Below, piece by piece: positions 26,077 through 36,743 of a stretch of 64,000 nt of DNA (position 1 is the first letter of the stretch; each line of letters begins with the position of its first letter). This DNA is from Evansella cellulosilytica DSM 2522 (GTDB lineage Bacteria > Bacillota > Bacilli > Bacillales > Salisediminibacteriaceae): the NCBI RefSeq assembly GCF_000177235.2, contig NC_014829.1:4464001-4528000 (forward strand), given 5' to 3'. Both the position numbers and the translations under genes were made by a program. A model generated the notes under the pieces. It made no database searches, was not told the origin of the DNA, and was given only the letters and a program-made list of their open reading frames with translations.

Positions 26077-26810
26077 AAATCGTCCACCCTTTCATGTAAA
26101 ATAGCTGGACTATATTCACCCTTTTCCCATGCTTTTTTAATCGTATCATATTCTGTTTCTGAAACGGCTTTAAACACGAGATAGTCTCCTGCCTTCACAA
26201 GAGTAGGATCTTTTATGGTTGGATTAAATAAAGAAACAGGTGTACGCCCGATAATTTGCCAACCACCCGGACTTTGGATAGGGTATATTCCTGTTTGTTC
26301 ACCTGCAATACCGACGGATCCTGCTGCTACACTTCTCCGTGGCTTCGTTTTCCTCGGAGTAGCTAACTGCTTGTTCATACCACCTAAATAAGGGAACCCA
26401 GGTAAAAAACCGACCATGTACGTTAAATAGTTTCGTTTTGTATGCATTTCTATCACTTTCTCACAAGTAATAGCGTGATAGTTAGCAACGTAGTCAAGGT
26501 CAGGTCCTTTCTCTCCACCATAACAAACAGGAATGATTACTTTTTTCCTTTCAAGATAGGCTGGGCTTTTTAGTGTATTCATTTGGTTTTCTATTTCATC
26601 TATTAAATGTAAGTAGCTAATCATAAGTGGATTATAGTAGATTGTTAGCGTTGTATATGCTGGGACTAGCTCAATAACGCCTTTCATTTTTAACGTTGAA
26701 AAGGCGCTAGCCAATCGATGAACACGACTATTTATTTCTGGTGAGATTGTTTTTCCAATCTCTACCCGTATTGCTTTGTCACCAAGTGGCATAACATCAT
26801 AAGAAAACAC
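26073..26810 (-). CDS. pxpB: 5-oxoprolinase subunit B (KipI-like)
   Basis: This is an AHS1-domain protein of about 245 aa, the B subunit of 5-oxoprolinase. Markers are PLGDKAIRVEIG, IPVCYGGEKGPDL, MVGFLPGFPYLGGM, TPRKTKPRRSVAAGSVGIAG and TGIYPIQSPGGWQIIGRTP. I chose GTG at 26810 because AAGGAGGGG lies at good spacing; the longer frame from 26843 runs through that site. It is the first gene of pxpB-pxpA-pxpC-ridA, a compact minus-strand operon with four-base or zero-base junctions. Confidence 0.94.
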   Translation of the reverse strand: MFSYDVMPLGDKAIRVEIGKTISPEINSRVHRLASAFSTLKMKGVIELVPAYTTLTIYYNPLMISYLHLIDEIENQMNTLKSPAYLERKKVIIPVCYGGEKGPDLDYVANYHAITCEKVIEMHTKRNYLTYMVGFLPGFPYLGGMNKQLATPRKTKPRRSVAAGSVGIAGEQTGIYPIQSPGGWQIIGRTPVSLFNPTIKDPTLVKAGDYLVFKAVSETEYDTIKKAWEKGEYSPAILHERVDDL

Positions 26811-26903
26811 TCTTCTCCCCTCCTTGTTGACATCCTCCCTCACCTACCGTTCACGCGCTTGAGGAAAATTCTTCTCACCCAAAACCAATAAAAGAGTACT
26901 TTA

Positions 26904-27005
26904 GAGCAAGCTCCAAAAGGTAAAGGGCGACCTTTTGGGCAATGGCTTCGCCTTTTGCTTCGAGCAAGCTCCAAAAGGTAAAGGGCAACCTTTTGGAGCT
27001 TGCTC
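26904..27005. repeat. Duplicated CTCCAAAAGGT hairpin
   Basis: The unit GAGCAAGCTCCAAAAGGTAA is present at 26904 and again at 26962. The second copy forms a perfect 18-base stem, GAGCAAGCTCCAAAAGGT (26962-26979) with ACCTTTTGGAGCTTGCTC (26988-27005), ending exactly at the coaA stop codon. The first copy has a truncated right arm. It probably ends coaA transcription, although the T run is poor. Confidence 0.7.
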
Positions 27006-27953
27006 TTATATTTTTCGCATTTTGATTGATTCGACGAGGTGGTGGTCTCCTTTTGATAGGATGAGATCGGAACGATAGCGTGTCGGTAATATATTCTCGT
27101 GTAGGTTAACTTTGTTTATCGTGTCCCATATGCTTTTGGCCATCTCGTATGCTTCTTTATCATCTATGCCAGCAAATTTCTTAAAATAGGAGTGCTCATG
27201 TCTGAATGCAGTATCTTTTAATATTTTAAACCTCTCCACATACCACTGAAATATATTTTCTTCTGCTGCATCGACGTAAATAGAGAAGTCGAAAAAGTCA
27301 GACACTGAAATTTGGTCTACAGCTTTTTTATCTAATCGTTTTGGTGGTTGTAGAACATTAATTCCTTCTACAATTAATATATCTGGATTTTCAATGATTT
27401 GCTCTTTACCATTTATAACGTCATATGTAATATGTGAATAAATAGGTGCTGACACGCTTTCTTTACCCGACTTTAATTCAGATAACACCTCAAGTAACTT
27501 CCCAATATCATAGCTTTCTGGAAACCCCTTTTTGTCCATAATTCCCCTTTTTTCCAATACAGCATTAGGGTATAAAAAGCCGTCTGTCGTTAATAGGTCT
27601 ACTTTAGGCTGTTTTGGCCATCTTGATAGTAATGTCTTTAAAACACGTGCCATTGTACTTTTTCCAACCGCTACACTACCCGCGATTCCTATAATATAAG
27701 GTACTTTCTTAATTTTTGTCCGCAAGAATGTATTTCGACTATCGTATAGCTCCCTCGTTGCTTTTGCATGTAAGTATAATAGCCTAGAAAGTGGTAAGTA
27801 AATATCCTCAACCTCTTCTAAATTCAATACGTCGTTTAGGCCCTTCAACTCTTCTATTTCTTTTTCCGTCATGGTCATTGGTGCAGTAGATCGAAGTTTT
27901 GCCCATTCATCTCTGTCAAATTCAATATATGGTGTAAAGTCTTGATTTTTCAT
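27006..27953 (-). CDS. coaA: Type I pantothenate kinase
   Basis: This 315-aa enzyme phosphorylates pantothenate, the first step of coenzyme A synthesis. The P-loop is GIAGSVAVGKST, followed by VDLLTTDGFLYPN, the KGFPESYD motif, and LIVEGINVLQ. Family features near the C-terminus are YFKKFAGIDDKEA and ILPTRYRSDLIL. ATG at 27953 follows AGAGGTGG. Many Firmicutes use type II or III PanK instead; a type I enzyme is common in Bacillus. Monocistronic. Confidence 0.95.
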   Translation of the reverse strand: MKNQDFTPYIEFDRDEWAKLRSTAPMTMTEKEIEELKGLNDVLNLEEVEDIYLPLSRLLYLHAKATRELYDSRNTFLRTKIKKVPYIIGIAGSVAVGKSTMARVLKTLLSRWPKQPKVDLLTTDGFLYPNAVLEKRGIMDKKGFPESYDIGKLLEVLSELKSGKESVSAPIYSHITYDVINGKEQIIENPDILIVEGINVLQPPKRLDKKAVDQISVSDFFDFSIYVDAAEENIFQWYVERFKILKDTAFRHEHSYFKKFAGIDDKEAYEMAKSIWDTINKVNLHENILPTRYRSDLILSKGDHHLVESIKMRKI

Positions 27954-28255
27954 AGTCCACCTCTACAGCTATCTAGAATGTATTCATTGCAATAATGTGT
28001 ACCGCCTTGTTATAGTTCCTTTCCCAATTGTAACTAAAAATTGACGAGAACGCACTTCGTTTATGCTTCCGAAACTTTATTTCTTTATTATACTACAGTA
28101 AAGCTAATGTGAAGCTTACAAACTTATGATACTTCCAATTTATTTTGAACAGAGCATTGAAACAGGTTGATATTTAAAACTGCTGAAGAGTACAAAACAA
28201 CTTTTTCAGTGCTTTTTATTTGTATTGCAATGGCTAACACTTGCCAACTTCTTAT

Positions 28256-28305
28256 AAAAAAAGACTTAAAACTAGCTTCATAAAGCTAAATTTTAAGTCT
28301 TTTTT
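28256..28305. terminator. Bidirectional terminator downstream of mscL
   Basis: AAAAAAGACTTAAAA pairs with TTTTAAGTCTTTTTT, with inner AGCTT/AAGCT. T runs occur on both strands. It lies 46 bases beyond the mscL stop. The rest of the gap 27954-28255 is AT-rich and shows no gene. Confidence 0.75.
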
Positions 28306-28350
28306 AGAAGATAAGAACGAATTTACGGTGGAATTGTGCCATCTCCTCAG

Positions 28351-28845
28351 TCATTTTCTCGAGGATATACGGACGACGGCTTCCTTTCTCTTGGATGCAT
28401 TTTTTCGTCTCTCTTCAATTATTGACGTACAGTTCGGACAGCGTAACGCGCGAGAAGGTATATCAGAAAAACAGTAAGGACAGGATTTTTGTTTAGTAGA
28501 CTCCATCGGGACTCGTCTTAGCTTATTCATTTGAATAATAATTAAATACGCAGCAAAAGCAATGATCACAAAGTGAATAACCGTTTCTATAAAAGCTCCA
28601 TAATTCACTGTTGCTGCACCAGCTTCTTGTGCCTCAGCCAAACTACTATAATGCTCCCCAGACAAATTAATATATAAATTAGAAAAATTGACTTTCCCTA
28701 ATAAAAGTCCTATCGGAGGCATTAATACATCAGAAACGAAAGAAGTCACAATCCCACCAAAGGCAGCACCTATAATTACACCGATCCCCATATCAACTAC
28801 GTTACCTCTTATAGCAAACTCTCGAAAGCCTCTGAAAAAGCTCAT
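28351..28845 (-). CDS. mscL: Large-conductance mechanosensitive channel with zinc-ribbon tail
   Basis: This pressure-relief channel opens under membrane tension to release solutes on osmotic downshock. Residues 1-110 form a standard Msc[24 protein letters not shown] as TM1, an external loop, and TM2 around residues 84-105. Instead of the usual short C-terminal helical bundle, the protein continues to 164 aa with C122-x2-C125 and C136-x2-C139, a zinc-ribbon motif, then a basic tail ([10 protein letters not shown]). The tail probably sits in the cytoplasm and may bind zinc or nucleic acid. ATG at 28845 follows AGAGGAG. Confidence 0.93.
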   Translation of the reverse strand: MSFFRGFREFAIRGNVVDMGIGVIIGAAFGGIVTSFVSDVLMPPIGLLLGKVNFSNLYINLSGEHYSSLAEAQEAGAATVNYGAFIETVIHFVIIAFAAYLIIIQMNKLRRVPMESTKQKSCPYCFSDIPSRALRCPNCTSIIEERRKNASKRKEAVVRISSRK

Positions 28846-29028
28846 AAAGTAGAAACTCCTCTTATGAAAATTATTATTATAACCATTTGTATTCGGTTGT
28901 CCTAGCGCAATATGCCAATACTTGTACGAAATGATGAAAGTTCTTGTTTTATTTGCATAGAACGTTATTCATTGACTAAAAATAAGAGGAATATTTTGTA
29001 ATTGCTTTTATTGCAAGGAGGCGTACAT

Positions 29029-30597
29029 ATGGAAAAAAATTATGAAGGTTTACCTCAATACCCTGAATCATACTGGCTTGATTCCACAAATCGACCTAGC
29101 TTTCATCCTTTAAAGGAAAACAAACATTTTGATATCGTCATCGTCGGTGGCGGTATTGCTGGCATTACTACTGGTTACTTACTTAGTCAGGAAGGCTTGA
29201 AAGTCGCAATTCTTGAGGCGACACAAATTTTTAATGGCACGACAGGACACACAACAGCAAAGGTAACCGCACAGCATAACCTTTTATATGATGAGCTTAT
29301 TGAGCATTTCGGTGAAGGATTCGCAAAAACATATTATGAATCAAATATGAATGCAGTAGGCTTTATTCGCAATTTTATTGAATCGCATCAGTTACAGTGT
29401 GACTTTCAAGAAAAAGATGCGGTTCTTTATGGTGCAGAGGCTAAATCTGTTCGTAAGCTTGAAAAGGAATACGCAGCTTATCAAAAGCTAGGAATTCCTT
29501 CAGAGTTAACAGATACAGTTCCTTTCGGTGTACGTGTTGAAAAAGCATTAGTGATGAAAAACCAAGCACAGTTCCATCCACTACAGTATTTAGGAAAAAT
29601 GGTAGATGAGTTTCTAGCTAACGGAGGGGAAATCTTTGAAGGTACTGTTGCTACAAGTATTATGACAGAATCTCAAACTGGAGAAGATCGACTGCATGTA
29701 GAAACACAAGATGGTCATTTTGTCTCCTGTCATAAGGTAATGGCTTGTACACATTTCCCTTTTTATGAAGGTGAAGGCTACTATTTTATGCGGATGCATC
29801 CAGAGCGCTCATACATTGTAGCTGCTAAACCAAATGGCAACATGGATCATCTAACAGGCATGTACTTAAGTGTTGATAGTCCTTCAAGGTCTGTAAGAAC
29901 TGTCACAATAAACGGTGAAACACACTTATTATTAGCTGGAGATGGTCATAAAACAGGACAAGGCGAGCCTGAGATGAAGCATTATGAAGCACTTAAAAAA
30001 TTTGGGGAAGATGTTTTCCAAGTGACATCATTTCCTTACCGATGGTCTGCTCAAGATCTATATACACAGGATAACGTTCCATATATTGGTCCAGTATCAG
30101 CAAATGAAACGAACATTTTCGTTGCAACTGGCTTTAGAAAATGGGGGATGTCTAGCAGTACTGTTGCTGCCCACATTTTGCGTGATTATGCGCTTGAGAA
30201 GGATACACCTGAAATGGAGGTGTATTCTACCGAACGCTTTCATGCAGATCCAAGCTTAAAACATTTCTTTAAAGAAAACTTAAATGTAGCGAAACATTTC
30301 CTAAAAGGAAAATTGGATCAGCGTCATCAAGCACCGGATAAAATCCAACGAGGTGAAGCAGGAATTATTCATATTAATGGTAGCCGTGCTGGCGCTTATC
30401 GTGATGAAAAAGGGACACTTCATTGTGTTGATACGACATGCACGCATATGGGGTGTGAAGTGGAGTGGAATGGTGGCGAGCGTACTTGGGATTGCCCTTG
30501 CCACGGCTCTAGATTTACATTTGATGGTGATGTTGTAGAAGGACCAGCAAAAAAAGGATTGCGAAAAGTGAGTCCAGAGGAAGAAACGTTAAGTTAA
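29029..30597 (+). CDS. FAD-dependent oxidoreductase with C-terminal Rieske domain (YhfW-like)
   Basis: This is a two-domain protein of 522 aa. The N-terminal DAO-type flavoprotein has the dinucleotide motif IVIVGGGIAGITTGYLLSQEG and a characteristic GTTGHTTAKVTAQH block. The C-terminal Rieske [2Fe-2S] domain has CTHMGCEV (C471, H473) and CPCHGSRF (C489, H492). This layout matches Bacillus YhfW, whose electron donor and substrate are not known to me. I chose ATG at 29029 after AAGGAGGCG; the longer frame from 29002 starts upstream of that site. No neighbours share an operon with it. Confidence 0.9.
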   Translation: MEKNYEGLPQYPESYWLDSTNRPSFHPLKENKHFDIVIVGGGIAGITTGYLLSQEGLKVAILEATQIFNGTTGHTTAKVTAQHNLLYDELIEHFGEGFAKTYYESNMNAVGFIRNFIESHQLQCDFQEKDAVLYGAEAKSVRKLEKEYAAYQKLGIPSELTDTVPFGVRVEKALVMKNQAQFHPLQYLGKMVDEFLANGGEIFEGTVATSIMTESQTGEDRLHVETQDGHFVSCHKVMACTHFPFYEGEGYYFMRMHPERSYIVAAKPNGNMDHLTGMYLSVDSPSRSVRTVTINGETHLLLAGDGHKTGQGEPEMKHYEALKKFGEDVFQVTSFPYRWSAQDLYTQDNVPYIGPVSANETNIFVATGFRKWGMSSSTVAAHILRDYALEKDTPEMEVYSTERFHADPSLKHFFKENLNVAKHFLKGKLDQRHQAPDKIQRGEAGIIHINGSRAGAYRDEKGTLHCVDTTCTHMGCEVEWNGGERTWDCPCHGSRFTFDGDVVEGPAKKGLRKVSPEEETLS

Positions 30598-30727
30598 ATG
30601 GTGAAAGATGTCTCTTCAGTAGTGATGCTAACAATGGTTCAACCTGCTGTTTCTATTAAACAGTGACAGCTCTTGTACTAGCATTTACAATAGAACTAAC
30701 TTATTAATTGGAAAGAGGGTTCTACCA

Positions 30728-31891
30728 TTGAGAGACATCATTACTAAAACAATAGAGGCGTTACGAGATGACTTTTTTCATATTAGTCAATTTATAGGCA
30801 ATAACCCTGAGCTAGGAAATGAAGAGTTTAAAGCCGCACAAATATTAACGGATGAGCTTATAAAACACGAATTCGATATTACAATGAATGTCGTCAATCA
30901 ACCTACTGCTTTTATTGCAGTTTACGATAGTGGCCTTCCTGGTCCACACATTGGCTTCATGTCAGAATACGATGCGCTCCCTGAGGTTGGTCACGCATGT
31001 GGGCATAACTTGATCGGTACGATGGGTGTTGCAGCAGGCATCGCATTAAGTAAAGTCATTCATCAAACCGGCGGGAAAATTAGTGTTTTTGGTACACCGG
31101 CAGAGGAAACGCGAGGTGCCAAGGTAACGATGGCCGAAGAAGGTATATTTAATGACCTTGACGTTGCTATGATGTCACACCCTAGTAGTAGCTATGTAAA
31201 AAGCGGTACATCATTAGCGATGGACGCTATACAGTTTGCATTCCACGGACGTGCTGCACATGCAGCTGCCGCTCCTCAAGAGGGGATTAACGCATTAGAT
31301 GCTGTTATCCAAACGTTTAATGGCATTAATGCTTTACGACAGCACGTAACTTCAGATGTACGCATTCACGGAATCATACCTGAAGGTGGAAAAGCTGCCA
31401 ATGTTGTCCCTGATTATGCGGTTGCTCAGTTTTACGTGCGTGCTAATACACGTGCAACCTTAAATGACGTCGCCCAAAAGGTTATTCAATGTGCGAAAGG
31501 AGCTGAACTCGCTACTGGTGCTAAATTAACTGTGTCAAACTATGAATTTTCCTATGATGATATGGTTACAAATGAAGCATTATCAGAATGCTTTACGAGA
31601 AACCTCATCTCTCTCGGTGTGGGACAGGAAGAAATTGTTACACCTTCCGGAAGTGGTTCTTTAGATATGGGAAATGTCAGTCACTGCGTACCTTCTATAC
31701 ACCCTTTTATAAAAATTAGTGAAGCGCCTATTATCGCTCACACCCATGAATTCAGAGAAGCTGCATTAAGTAAGAGTGGCTTTGAAGGTATGCTTTTAGC
31801 TGCAAAAACGATGGCATTAACTGGCTTCGACGTTTTAACAGACGAAACATTACTAGAAAAAATTAAGGCCGAATTCCAAACAACACTATAA
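30728..31891 (+). CDS. M20 family amidohydrolase/peptidase
   Basis: This is a 387-aa zinc-dependent hydrolase of the M20D/aminoacylase-like group. The metal motif HACGHN lies near residue 96, and catalytic Glu is in GTPAEETRGAK. The dimerisation lid follows (FHGRAAHAAAAPQEGINALDAVIQTFNGINALR), and a final His is in HTHEFREAA. Such enzymes cleave N-acyl amino acids or p-aminobenzoyl-glutamate; the sequence resembles AbgA/AbgB-like proteins most. The start is TTG at 30728 after AAGAGGG. It ends in a hairpin at 31898. Confidence 0.88.
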   Translation: MRDIITKTIEALRDDFFHISQFIGNNPELGNEEFKAAQILTDELIKHEFDITMNVVNQPTAFIAVYDSGLPGPHIGFMSEYDALPEVGHACGHNLIGTMGVAAGIALSKVIHQTGGKISVFGTPAEETRGAKVTMAEEGIFNDLDVAMMSHPSSSYVKSGTSLAMDAIQFAFHGRAAHAAAAPQEGINALDAVIQTFNGINALRQHVTSDVRIHGIIPEGGKAANVVPDYAVAQFYVRANTRATLNDVAQKVIQCAKGAELATGAKLTVSNYEFSYDDMVTNEALSECFTRNLISLGVGQEEIVTPSGSGSLDMGNVSHCVPSIHPFIKISEAPIIAHTHEFREAALSKSGFEGMLLAAKTMALTGFDVLTDETLLEKIKAEFQTTL

Positions 31892-31897
31892 CGCTTT

Positions 31898-31946
31898 AAC
31901 CAGTTTATGATGCTGTTCTTTAGCTCATGGGCTGGTTTTGTTTTTT
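31898..31946 (+). terminator. Probable terminator of the M20 gene
   Basis: AACCAG (31898-31903) pairs with CTGGTT (31932-31937), with ATGA/TCAT inside, followed by TTGTTTTTT. The rest of the gap to the hom start (31947-32284) has no ORF with a ribosome binding site, and I found no T-box or riboswitch consensus. Confidence 0.6.
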
Positions 31947-32284
31947 AATGGGCCTCATTTGGAAACTCAGATCATGGTTCCTTTTCTTACGAGATTTTAT
32001 ATTCGCTTTAATGGACGCTTAGGTGAACGCTGCTTCTCTAAAGGGATTTTAATACTACTTTATTAGACATTACACTCATTAAATAAATATTTTAAAAATT
32101 CAACAACTGTCACACACACATTGTCACCAAAGGGTTGTAAACGCTAACAATAACAATCTAATCAGTAAGTCGGGGTTTTTTATTCAATTTATGGTTGAAT
32201 TACTTCGACTTAAGCACTATAATGTCTCTTATAGAAAAACAGGTGTCCTTTATAAAAAGACACAACGAAAGAAGGGCGATCATA

Positions 32285-33586
32285 ATGGTAGAAAAAATTT
32301 CTGTAGGTTTATTAGGCCTTGGAACAGTTGGAAGCGGCGTCGTGCAAATTATTGATCAGCACCAAGATAAGCTCATGCATCAAGTCGGCTGCGAAGTGAA
32401 GGTTCGCAAAATTTTAGTTAGTGATATTCATAAAAAGAGAGATGTGTATTTGAACGGAACAAGGTTAACGAATGACCCTTCAGAAGTGTTAAACGATCCG
32501 GAGATCGATGTTGTCATTGAAGTAATGGGTGGTGTAGAAACTACTCGTGAGTATATATTACAAGCTTTACGGAATAAAAAGCATGTCGTTACTGCAAACA
32601 AAGACTTAATGGCATTGTACGGAAGTGAACTGCTACAAACAGCTGTTGAGAACCAATGTGATTTATTTTATGAAGCAAGTGTTGCGGGCGGCATCCCAAT
32701 TCTACGTAGTTTAGTAGAAGGGCTTGCTTCAGATCGCATTACAAAAATGATGGGTATTGTAAATGGCACGACAAACTATATTTTAACGAAAATGTCTCAA
32801 GAAGGACGGAACTATGAGGAAGTTTTACAGGAGGCAAAGGATCTCGGTTATGCAGAAGCAGATCCTACTTCCGATGTAGAGGGTCTTGATGCAGCTAGAA
32901 AAATTGCGATCCTTGGTACCCTCGGTTTTTCCATGCATATTGATTTAGATGATGTTTCAGTTGAAGGTATTTCACACGTTTCTAAAGAGGATCTTGAATA
33001 CGGAGATCAGCTCGGCTACACGATGAAGCTGATTGGGTTAGCAAACCGTACTGATGATAAAGTTGAAATAAGCGTGCAGCCCACGCTTGTTACACACTCT
33101 CACCCGTTAGCTGCTGTTCATAATGAGTTTAATGCCGTTTATGTATACGGCGCGGCTGTCGGAGAAACAATGTTTTACGGACCAGGGGCTGGAAAGCTAC
33201 CAACAGCTACTGCAGTAGTGTCTGATTTAGTAGAAGTAGTGAAAAATATGAGATTAGGTGTGAATGGTAACAGTGCGGTCATTCCACAATTTGAGAAAAA
33301 TTTGAAATCTCCTGAGGAGGTTTTAGCTAAATACTTCTTACGTATTCATGCAAAGGATCAGCCAGGAACATTTGCTTCTTTAACGTCGTTGTTCTCAGAA
33401 CAGGATGTAAGCTTAGAGAAAATTCTTCAGCTCCCATTAGAGGAAGGGAAAATAGCTGAAATCATTATTGTTACGCATAATGCGACAAAGAAAAACTTTG
33501 AAAATATATTAATAAAATTAAATGACTTAGATGTAGTTGTAGAAGTGAAAAGTAGCTACCGTGTTGAAGGAGATGGCAATCGATGA
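32285..33586 (+). CDS. hom: Homoserine dehydrogenase
   Basis: This enzyme reduces aspartate semialdehyde to homoserine with NAD(P)H, at the branch to threonine and methionine. The N-terminal dinucleotide loop is [13 protein letters not shown]. Catalytic-domain motifs are [18 protein letters not shown] and [14 protein letters not shown]. Residues about 350-425 form an ACT domain ([20 protein letters not shown]), expected to mediate feedback inhibition by threonine. ATG at 32285 follows AAGGGCGA; the upstream frame to 32195 is not needed. It overlaps thrC by four bases in the hom-thrC-thrB operon. Confidence 0.96.
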   Translation: MVEKISVGLLGLGTVGSGVVQIIDQHQDKLMHQVGCEVKVRKILVSDIHKKRDVYLNGTRLTNDPSEVLNDPEIDVVIEVMGGVETTREYILQALRNKKHVVTANKDLMALYGSELLQTAVENQCDLFYEASVAGGIPILRSLVEGLASDRITKMMGIVNGTTNYILTKMSQEGRNYEEVLQEAKDLGYAEADPTSDVEGLDAARKIAILGTLGFSMHIDLDDVSVEGISHVSKEDLEYGDQLGYTMKLIGLANRTDDKVEISVQPTLVTHSHPLAAVHNEFNAVYVYGAAVGETMFYGPGAGKLPTATAVVSDLVEVVKNMRLGVNGNSAVIPQFEKNLKSPEEVLAKYFLRIHAKDQPGTFASLTSLFSEQDVSLEKILQLPLEEGKIAEIIIVTHNATKKNFENILIKLNDLDVVVEVKSSYRVEGDGNR

Positions 33587-34647
33587 AGAGATGGCAAGGG
33601 TTAATAGGAGAATATGAACAATTTTTACCGGTGAATGAACAAACACCGAGGCTTTCTTTAAGTGAAGGGAATACACCTCTTATACCGTTAGAAAACCTTT
33701 CTAAAAAGTGGGGCATTGAGCTCCACGTCAAATATGAAGGCGCTAACCCTACCGGTTCATTCAAGGATCGAGGAATGGTAATGGCTGTGGCTAAAGCGAA
33801 GGAAGAAGGTAGCGAAGCAATTATGTGTGCTTCCACAGGGAACACATCCGCTGCTGCTGCTGCATACGCTGCACGTGCCGGTCTTAGATGCATCATCGTA
33901 ATTCCTGATGGAAAAATTGCGATGGGTAAGCTTGCACAAGCGGTCATGTATGGCGCGGAAATCTATGCAATAGAAGGAAACTTTGACAACGCCTTACAAA
34001 TGGTTAGAAATTTAGCTGAAGTTTCTCCTATTACGCTAGTAAACTCTGTAAATCCTTATCGTATCGAAGGTCAAAAAACAGCTGCCTTTGAAGTGTGTGA
34101 CCAGTTAGGAACGGCTCCTGATGTACTTGCAATTCCAGTTGGTAACGCAGGAAACATCACAGCATATTGGAAAGGTTTCAAAGAATACGATGAGCAGAAG
34201 CAAACTGGACTTCCACAAATGCGTGGATTCGAAGCGGAGGGCGCGGCTGCAATCGTTCGTAATGAAGTGATCGAGAACCCTGAGACGATTGCAACAGCCA
34301 TTCGAATTGGAAATCCAGCGAGCTGGGATAAAGCGGTAGATGCTGCTACATCTTCCAATGGTGCCATCGATTCTGTTACAGATGACGAAATTTTAGCTGC
34401 TTATAAGCTCCTCGCTCAAGAAGAGGGCGTGTTTGCAGAACCAGCTTCATGTGCATCGATTGCCGGAGTGATAAAGGATATTGATGCAGGAAAAATTAAG
34501 AAGGGGGCAAAGGTCGTAGCAGTTTTAACTGGTAATGGACTCAAGGACCCTAACTGCGCGATTGATACTGCTATGTTTAAACCTGTCGTCCTTCCGAATG
34601 AAGAAGAAGTTGTTTTTGATCATATTCTAGGACGTGTTAACTCATGA
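33583..34647 (+). CDS. thrC: Threonine synthase
   Basis: This PLP enzyme converts O-phosphohomoserine to threonine. The PLP Lys is in [11 protein letters not shown], followed by [19 protein letters not shown], which holds the phosphate of PLP. Length 354 aa matches the short Bacillus-type enzyme. It overlaps both hom (4 bases) and thrB (4 bases), consistent with translational coupling. Confidence 0.96.
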   Translation: MKRWQGLIGEYEQFLPVNEQTPRLSLSEGNTPLIPLENLSKKWGIELHVKYEGANPTGSFKDRGMVMAVAKAKEEGSEAIMCASTGNTSAAAAAYAARAGLRCIIVIPDGKIAMGKLAQAVMYGAEIYAIEGNFDNALQMVRNLAEVSPITLVNSVNPYRIEGQKTAAFEVCDQLGTAPDVLAIPVGNAGNITAYWKGFKEYDEQKQTGLPQMRGFEAEGAAAIVRNEVIENPETIATAIRIGNPASWDKAVDAATSSNGAIDSVTDDEILAAYKLLAQEEGVFAEPASCASIAGVIKDIDAGKIKKGAKVVAVLTGNGLKDPNCAIDTAMFKPVVLPNEEEVVFDHILGRVNS

Positions 34648-35570
34648 TTACGACGCCGATGTTTACAATTACAGTTCCAGCAAGTACGGCTAATTTAGGG
34701 CCTGGCTTTGACTCTGTAGGCTTGGCGATAGACCGATATTTAACACTCCACATTAGTAAAAGTGATGAATGGACTTTTGTTGGGCATTCGCCTGACCTCG
34801 AAGGATTACCTACAGGAACCGATAATTACATTTATGAAATTGCAGCAGCTGTAGCTGAAAAGTATAATCAAACTCTTCCACCATGTCTTGTTGACATGTA
34901 CAGCAGTATTCCGATGTCTCGTGGTTTAGGCAGTAGCGCCGCTGCTATCATTGCTGGTATTGAGCTAGCTGATCAATTGTTGGGACTTTCATTGACAAAT
35001 AAAGAAAAAGCACATTTATCAAGCTCCTTTGAAGGTCACCCTGATAATGTTACAGCTTCGTTATACGGTGGCCTAGTCATTGGCAGTCACCGTGGTGACG
35101 ACACTGATGTCATATTAGGCGGTTGTCCAGAAATTGATATTGTTGCTATTATTCCTTCATATGAATTAAAGACAAAGGAATCTCGCGGGTTATTACCGAG
35201 CGAGCTTTCGTATCGCGACGCAGTGAAGGCGAGTAGCGTCAGCAATGTTTTAGTTGCAGCGTTACTACAAAACGAATGGAATGTTGTTGGAAAAATGATG
35301 ATGAACGATCTTTTTCATCAGCCATATAGAAAAAATGTTGTGCCTGAGCTTGAAACAGCACTTTCCATTGTTTCAGAGCTCGATGTGTACGGGACATCGT
35401 TAAGTGGTGCAGGACCTATCGTGTTATTTTTCACCAAAAAAGGAAATGGTGCGAAGGTGAAAAACGAACTTCACCGTTATTATTCAGAACATAACGTCCA
35501 ACTACTGAATGTCGACAAAAATGGTGTAACAGTAACACAATACCTTGCTTCTAAAAGGGTGTCTCAATAA
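34644..35570 (+). CDS. thrB: Homoserine kinase
   Basis: This GHMP-superfamily kinase phosphorylates homoserine. The N-terminal [17 protein letters not shown] and the ATP loop [16 protein letters not shown] are diagnostic; [12 protein letters not shown] near the C-terminus is the third GHMP motif. Length 308 aa is normal. ATG at 34644 overlaps the thrC stop. It is the last gene of the operon; a perfect hairpin terminator begins at the stop codon. Confidence 0.96.
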   Translation: MITTPMFTITVPASTANLGPGFDSVGLAIDRYLTLHISKSDEWTFVGHSPDLEGLPTGTDNYIYEIAAAVAEKYNQTLPPCLVDMYSSIPMSRGLGSSAAAIIAGIELADQLLGLSLTNKEKAHLSSSFEGHPDNVTASLYGGLVIGSHRGDDTDVILGGCPEIDIVAIIPSYELKTKESRGLLPSELSYRDAVKASSVSNVLVAALLQNEWNVVGKMMMNDLFHQPYRKNVVPELETALSIVSELDVYGTSLSGAGPIVLFFTKKGNGAKVKNELHRYYSEHNVQLLNVDKNGVTVTQYLASKRVSQ

Positions 35571-35598
35571 AAACTTAGCTTTGCGAAGCTAAGTTTTT
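35569..35598 (+). terminator. Terminator of the hom-thrC-thrB operon
   Basis: AAAAACTTAGCTT (35569-35581) pairs perfectly with AAGCTAAGTTTTT (35586-35598) around a four-base loop. It starts within the thrB stop codon. Confidence 0.9.
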
Positions 35599-35995
35599 AT
35601 TAGCAGTGGCGAATATATTTCTCTATCTCTGTTCAGGACTATTGAGTGCTCCTCTCGCTACTACATGCAGCGACATTTCCAGCACCTATTGCTTTACCTT
35701 TGAAGTTGAATCACATACAAACCTAATGAGTGAAAAATAACTTACTAGGTTTGTTCTTGTGATCTTTCTTTCCTTTACTTTGTTTTCAGCATACTAAATT
35801 TTAACCCTTTGTGCAGTGAGATTAATACTAAATGGCTTTTATTCATTCCTTCATCTCCCTTCAAAACCAAACGACACCTTTTTTAATTAAAAAATTCATT
35901 TCTTCCATCCTACGAAAATATTTATTCATTCCCCTCTTCCATTTCCTGAAAATTCCGATATAATAAATAACTAAAAGTTGGTGGGGTGTCAATTT
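35599..35995. other. Intergenic region with a weak hairpin
   Basis: No gene is seen. Near 35718-35758, ACAAACCTA and TAGGTTTGT form an interrupted hairpin of unknown role. The remainder is AT-rich leader of the GNAT gene. Confidence 0.45.
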
Positions 35996-36568
35996 ATGTT
36001 AACGATTGAGGATATTTATCGTGATTTACCTTCTTTAGAAACTGATCGGCTTAGGCTAAGAAAGATTACACTTGATGACACAAAGGAAATGTTTTCTTAT
36101 GGCAGTAATGAAGAGGTTACTAAATATGTAACTTGGGATACACACAATACAATGGATGATACGAAGGGTTTTATTGAGTTTGTAATAAAGCAATATGAAT
36201 CGAATAATTTAGCTCCTTGGGGAATTGAGTACAAATCTACTAATAAGCTCATTGGGACGATTGACTTTGTTTCTTGGAAGCCAACACATCATGTTGCCGA
36301 AATTGGGTACGTATTATCACCTGATTATTGGGGGAAGGGAATTACTACGGAAGCAGCGGAAAAAGTCATTGAGTTTGGCTTTAATAAAATGGATTTGGTG
36401 AGAATCCAGGCGAAATGCTTTGTCGATAATAACGCCTCGGCTCGTGTGATGGAAAAAATCGGAATGAGATATGAAGGAACTTTACGAAAAGCGGCGTTTA
36501 TAAAAGGAAAACATGAAGATTTAAAGGTCTATTCAATATTAAGAGAAGAATATTCAAAAACCCGCTAA
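35996..36568 (+). CDS. GNAT family N-acetyltransferase (RimJ/RimL type)
   Basis: This 190-aa acetyl-CoA-dependent acetyltransferase has the RimJ/RimL-like layout: LETDRLRLRKITLDD at the N-terminus, EIGYVLSPDYWGKGITTEAAEKVIEFGF (motif A, with the acetyl-CoA loop) and VDNNASARVMEKIGMRYEGTLRKA. Such proteins acetylate ribosomal proteins, amino acids or antibiotics; the target is unknown. ATG at 35996 follows GGTGGGGTG. The gene is monocistronic. Confidence 0.88.
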   Translation: MLTIEDIYRDLPSLETDRLRLRKITLDDTKEMFSYGSNEEVTKYVTWDTHNTMDDTKGFIEFVIKQYESNNLAPWGIEYKSTNKLIGTIDFVSWKPTHHVAEIGYVLSPDYWGKGITTEAAEKVIEFGFNKMDLVRIQAKCFVDNNASARVMEKIGMRYEGTLRKAAFIKGKHEDLKVYSILREEYSKTR

Positions 36569-36743
36569 CCTCATTCTAACCGTTTATTTATCACATGATC
36601 TAATTTCTAAAAGTACTTAAATTTTGTATGAATCCATAAGCTACAGAAAGTTTGGCAAGGATTACATTCCCGTTTCGACAACTATAGAAAAACCACTCTA
36701 CAGTTCATTTTCAATTAATTGCGGCGGGCTTTGTTCATTAAAT

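Noticed and set aside
31947-32284. T-box or threonine attenuator before hom
   Set aside because: I found no AGGGTGGNACCGCG element, no Thr-rich leader peptide and no clear terminator/antiterminator pair.
33471-33947. 158-codon minus-strand ORF in the thr operon
   Set aside because: It is antisense to hom and thrC, whose motifs are unambiguous.
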